This document shows positions 54,854 through 57,618 of a stretch of 57,618 nucleotides of DNA, piece by piece. The translations under genes and the position numbers were made by a program. The notes beneath the pieces are model-generated. The model was not told the origin of the DNA. It ran no database searches and saw only the letters and a list, made by a program, of their open reading frames with translations. This DNA comes from Planctomycetota bacterium (lineage in GTDB: Bacteria; Planctomycetota; Phycisphaerae; WQYP01): contig JAKBMM010000012.1 of assembly GCA_021831565.1 (NCBI GenBank), positions 1-57,618 of the forward strand, read 5' to 3'. Positions within the stretch are counted from its first letter, which is position 1, and each line of letters starts with the position of its first letter.

Positions 54854-57493
54854 GTGGCTATAAAAACATCGGAAAAAAATGGGATGGCGCTGGTGATCGT
54901 GGAATCGCCCGCCAAGGCCAAAACCATCAATAAGTATCTCGGGCCGAGTTTCATTGTCAAAGCCTCGCTGGGACACGTTCGCGATTTGCCGGAACGCGAC
55001 ATCGGCGTGGACGTGGAAAAAGATTTTGAGCCTACCTACGAGATTCTTTCTTCCCGTAAACGGGTGATCACAGAACTCAAGGCGATCGCAAAAAAAACGC
55101 GGGAAGTGTATCTCGCCACCGACTTGGACCGCGAGGGCGAGGCGATCGCCTGGCATCTGACCCAGGCGCTGGCGTTGGATAAGACGATAGTCAAGCGCGT
55201 AGTCTTCAACGAAATAACCAGGGGCGCCATTCTTAGAGCCTTCCAGAATCCGCAGAATATTAACATCGATAAAGTCAACGCGCAGCAGGCGCGGCGCATT
55301 CTGGACCGCCTGGTCGGCTATAAAATTTCCCCCTTGCTCTGGAAAAAAGTCGCCCGCGGTCTTTCCGCCGGCCGCGTCCAGAGCGTCGCGGTGAAATTGA
55401 TCGTGGACCGCGAGCGCGAGATCAGCGCCTTTATTCCCGAGGAATACTGGAAGCTTCAGGCGGTTTTCACGACCGACGTTAATCACGCCAATGAACTGGG
55501 CCGCCAGTGGCAGGCGCTTCTGCGGGGTGACGAGGGCGAACCGGCCGTCGACGAAAGTGATTCTCCACCCGCCGCGGCGCCATCCGGCGCGCTCAAACGC
55601 CAGTGGCTGGATCAGAACCAGGCGTTTCGCGCTGATCTGGTGGAATTTGAGGGCCGCAAATTTGAACCACGCAACAGCGAAGAATCCCGCCGCGCCGCCC
55701 TGGCTGTCGGCCTGGAGAATGTCGAAATCCAGACGGTCGATAACGACGGAACCAATGGGCCGCGGGGAATTCCGCCGCGGGGACCGGCGGCCAGGCTTAC
55801 GCGGATTTCCGGAACCGTACCGACCCGCGGCGATCGCCGACCGGAATTTCGTATTCGCTCGCTAAACACCCGGTCGTCCACCGCGCGGCCGCCGGGACCG
55901 TTTACCACGAGCACGCTTCAGCAGGCGGCGAGCAACCAGCTCGGTTACGGCGCCCGGCGGACCATGCGTGTCGCCCAGCAGCTTTACGAGGGCGTAGATC
56001 TCCCCGGGCAGGGCGCCGTGGGATTGATCACCTACATGCGAACCGATTCGCTCAACATCAGCGGCGACGCGTTGACCGCTGTCCGCCAATACATTCATAA
56101 AAATTTCGGCGAAGCCTACCGGCCGGAAACACCCAACGTCTACGCCTCCCGGCAGGGTGCGCAGGAAGCTCACGAATCCATCCGCCCCACCGAGGTGTCG
56201 CTCACACCGACACAAATCCGCACGGCTCTAACCGATGAGCAATATCGACTTTATGAACTGATCTGGAAACGCTTTGTTGCCTGCCAGATGACGCCGGCCC
56301 AGTGGCAGATAACCGAGGCTCTCATCGAAACGAAACCGATGAGCGGCCCCGGCGCTGCGGGAGGCGATCCGGCGCTTTGGCCGGTATTTAAGGCCGTGGG
56401 CCGAGCGCTGAAATTCGACGGCTATACCCGCGTGGCCGGCGTATGGTCGCGTTTCGACGAGCAACTGCTGCCGCCGCTGCGGGAGGGCATACGGGTAGCG
56501 CCGCTGGATTTAACACCCACGCAACACTTTACCAGTCCACCACCGCGCTACACCGAGGCCAGTCTGGTGAAGGTTCTGGAAATGGAGGGCATTGGGCGCC
56601 CGAGCACGTATGCCTCCATCATCGCCACGATTCAGGATCGGCGTTACGTGGAACTGCGCGATCGGCGTTTTTCCGCCACGGACCTGGGTATCAAAGTGAC
56701 GGAAAAACTCATGGAAGGATTTCCGGACCTAATGGAATTGGGTTTCACGCGGAGAATTGAAAGCGAACTCGACCATATCGAAGAATCGCACCGCGACTGG
56801 GTGCAAGTGGTCCGTGCTTTTTATGATCCGCTGGCCCGCGACTTGGCGACCGCGGAAGACCGCATGACCCACGCCCGGGCCGAGGCTACGCCTTCATCCC
56901 ACAAGTGTCCCAAATGCGGGGCGATGATGGCGTACCGGCTTTCCAAGCGCGGCAAGACGTTCCTTTCCTGTTCACGCTACCCCGACTGCACCGCCGCCCT
57001 GAGCATCGACCGCGAAGGAAACCCTGTGGAACCGGAAATCACCGACTACAAGTGCCCCACCTGCGGCAAACCCATGATCAAACGGATCGGACGGTTTGGT
57101 CCGTTCTACGGCTGCTCCGGCTACCCGCAATGCCGAACCCTTCAGCCGGCGGACCGGAAAACCGGCCTGCCGCTGCCGCCTAAACCACCGCCCAAACCCA
57201 CCGGTTTGACGTGCCCCAAATGCGGTAAGAAGGAATTGGTTGTTCGCACGGGCAAACGTGGCGATTTCCTCAGTTGCACCGGCTACCCGCGTTGCCGCTT
57301 GACTCTGCCCGCCGAGCGTTTGGATGAGTTCCTTCAGCTCAAGGCAAACAACAAATGGCCCCCGGCGGATATCGTGGCTAAACTGGAAGGGAAATCCTCT
57401 TCCCCGGCGGCTGGGGCCAAACCGCCGGAGAAACTCGCCCGTGCAGGTTCGAAAAAGTCCAAGGCAAAATCCACAACCGCCGCACATCCTTAG
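54854..57493 (+). CDS. topA: DNA topoisomerase I
   Basis: Type IA topoisomerase relaxing negative supercoils. 879 residues from GTG 54854 with AGGA eight bases ahead. TOPRIM begins LVIVESPAKAKTINKYLG (E17) and continues LATDLDREGEAIAWHL; the active tyrosine is Y394 in LITYMRTDSLNIS. Between TOPRIM and the catalytic domain is an expanded variable stretch (about residues 230-355). Three Cys4 zinc fingers follow near 685-712, 732-759 and 789-816, then a Lys-rich tail. The last 125 bases of the window, downstream, show no further gene. Confidence 0.96.
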   Translation: MAIKTSEKNGMALVIVESPAKAKTINKYLGPSFIVKASLGHVRDLPERDIGVDVEKDFEPTYEILSSRKRVITELKAIAKKTREVYLATDLDREGEAIAWHLTQALALDKTIVKRVVFNEITRGAILRAFQNPQNINIDKVNAQQARRILDRLVGYKISPLLWKKVARGLSAGRVQSVAVKLIVDREREISAFIPEEYWKLQAVFTTDVNHANELGRQWQALLRGDEGEPAVDESDSPPAAAPSGALKRQWLDQNQAFRADLVEFEGRKFEPRNSEESRRAALAVGLENVEIQTVDNDGTNGPRGIPPRGPAARLTRISGTVPTRGDRRPEFRIRSLNTRSSTARPPGPFTTSTLQQAASNQLGYGARRTMRVAQQLYEGVDLPGQGAVGLITYMRTDSLNISGDALTAVRQYIHKNFGEAYRPETPNVYASRQGAQEAHESIRPTEVSLTPTQIRTALTDEQYRLYELIWKRFVACQMTPAQWQITEALIETKPMSGPGAAGGDPALWPVFKAVGRALKFDGYTRVAGVWSRFDEQLLPPLREGIRVAPLDLTPTQHFTSPPPRYTEASLVKVLEMEGIGRPSTYASIIATIQDRRYVELRDRRFSATDLGIKVTEKLMEGFPDLMELGFTRRIESELDHIEESHRDWVQVVRAFYDPLARDLATAEDRMTHARAEATPSSHKCPKCGAMMAYRLSKRGKTFLSCSRYPDCTAALSIDREGNPVEPEITDYKCPTCGKPMIKRIGRFGPFYGCSGYPQCRTLQPADRKTGLPLPPKPPPKPTGLTCPKCGKKELVVRTGKRGDFLSCTGYPRCRLTLPAERLDEFLQLKANNKWPPADIVAKLEGKSSSPAAGAKPPEKLARAGSKKSKAKSTTAAHP

Positions 57494-57618
57494 GCCCCGT
57501 GACAAAATAAACTGACTCACTTTCTGTGGTCAGCGGGCAGGATAGCGTAATTCCATTCTCCGTGGAACGATGCAGGGTGAAGGTTTACGGTAGCGAGTAG
57601 CCGATTACTGACCTTCAA

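Overview
The window is GC-rich chromosomal DNA that most resembles a planctomycete, probably of the class Phycisphaerae. This placement is an inference from gene content: a MoxR / DUF58 / BatA-like cluster, an S10-spc ribosomal cluster that lacks rpmD (L30), a PurS-PurL fusion, an actinobacterial-type SdhC anchor and tRNA genes without an encoded CCA. Almost everything is housekeeping. The few accessory signs are a transposase-like fragment at the left edge, a solo tRNA 3' fragment near 42.4 kb and a family of short palindromes.

Layout. 1-7.2 kb: the 5' end of a probable transposase, glyA (minus), then on the plus strand an unusual two-domain protein (degenerate archaeal-type adenylate kinase plus a deoxyribosyltransferase-like domain), eno and purL. 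7.3-20.9 kb: rpsJ, rplC, rplD, rplW, rplB, rpsS, rplV, rpsC, rplP, rpmC, rpsQ, rplN, rplX, rplE, rpsN, rpsH, rplF, rplR, rpsE, rplO, secY and adk, all plus strand. Many spacers are long (up to 271 bp) and several hold GC-rich hairpins. 20.9-24.1 kb (minus): a WcaF-like acetyltransferase, a site-2 protease with a zinc-ribbon tail, and sucC. 24.3-29.8 kb: mutS (plus) converging on 5-formyl-THF cyclo-ligase, rarA and trxA (minus). 29.9-34.7 kb (minus): sdhB, sdhA, sdhC under a clear sigma70-type promoter with a dyad in its spacer, then dut and a class I glutamine amidotransferase. 35.1-37.3 kb: fusA behind a promoter and a leader of about 270 nt with a terminator-like hairpin. 37.3-41.0 kb: a CBM9-like secreted protein, a thioredoxin-reductase-like ferredoxin-NADP reductase, and hflX. 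41.1-45.2 kb: a secreted phosphoesterase, a tRNA fragment, and an FTR1 iron permease that overlaps an OprB-type porin. 45.2-50.6 kb: a lipoprotein, MoxR ATPase, DUF58 protein and BatA-like membrane protein. 50.6-57.5 kb: lpd, scpB, tRNA-Val(CAC), an FmdB-type zinc ribbon protein, an isochorismatase-fold protein without its catalytic Cys, and topA.

How the parts fit. The left half is translation, secretion and nucleotide or one-carbon metabolism (glyA, purL, adk, 5-formyl-THF cyclo-ligase, dut). sdhCAB, sucC, lpd and eno belong to central carbon and respiratory metabolism. mutS, rarA, scpB and topA maintain the chromosome. The least explained items are the two-domain protein at 1648-2757, a palindromic element family (arms AGAGCCTATCC / GGATAGGCTCT) found four times intact and once as a half, and the regulatory layouts upstream of fusA and sdhC.

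All assignments come from reading the sequence and recalling family motifs. No database search was run.
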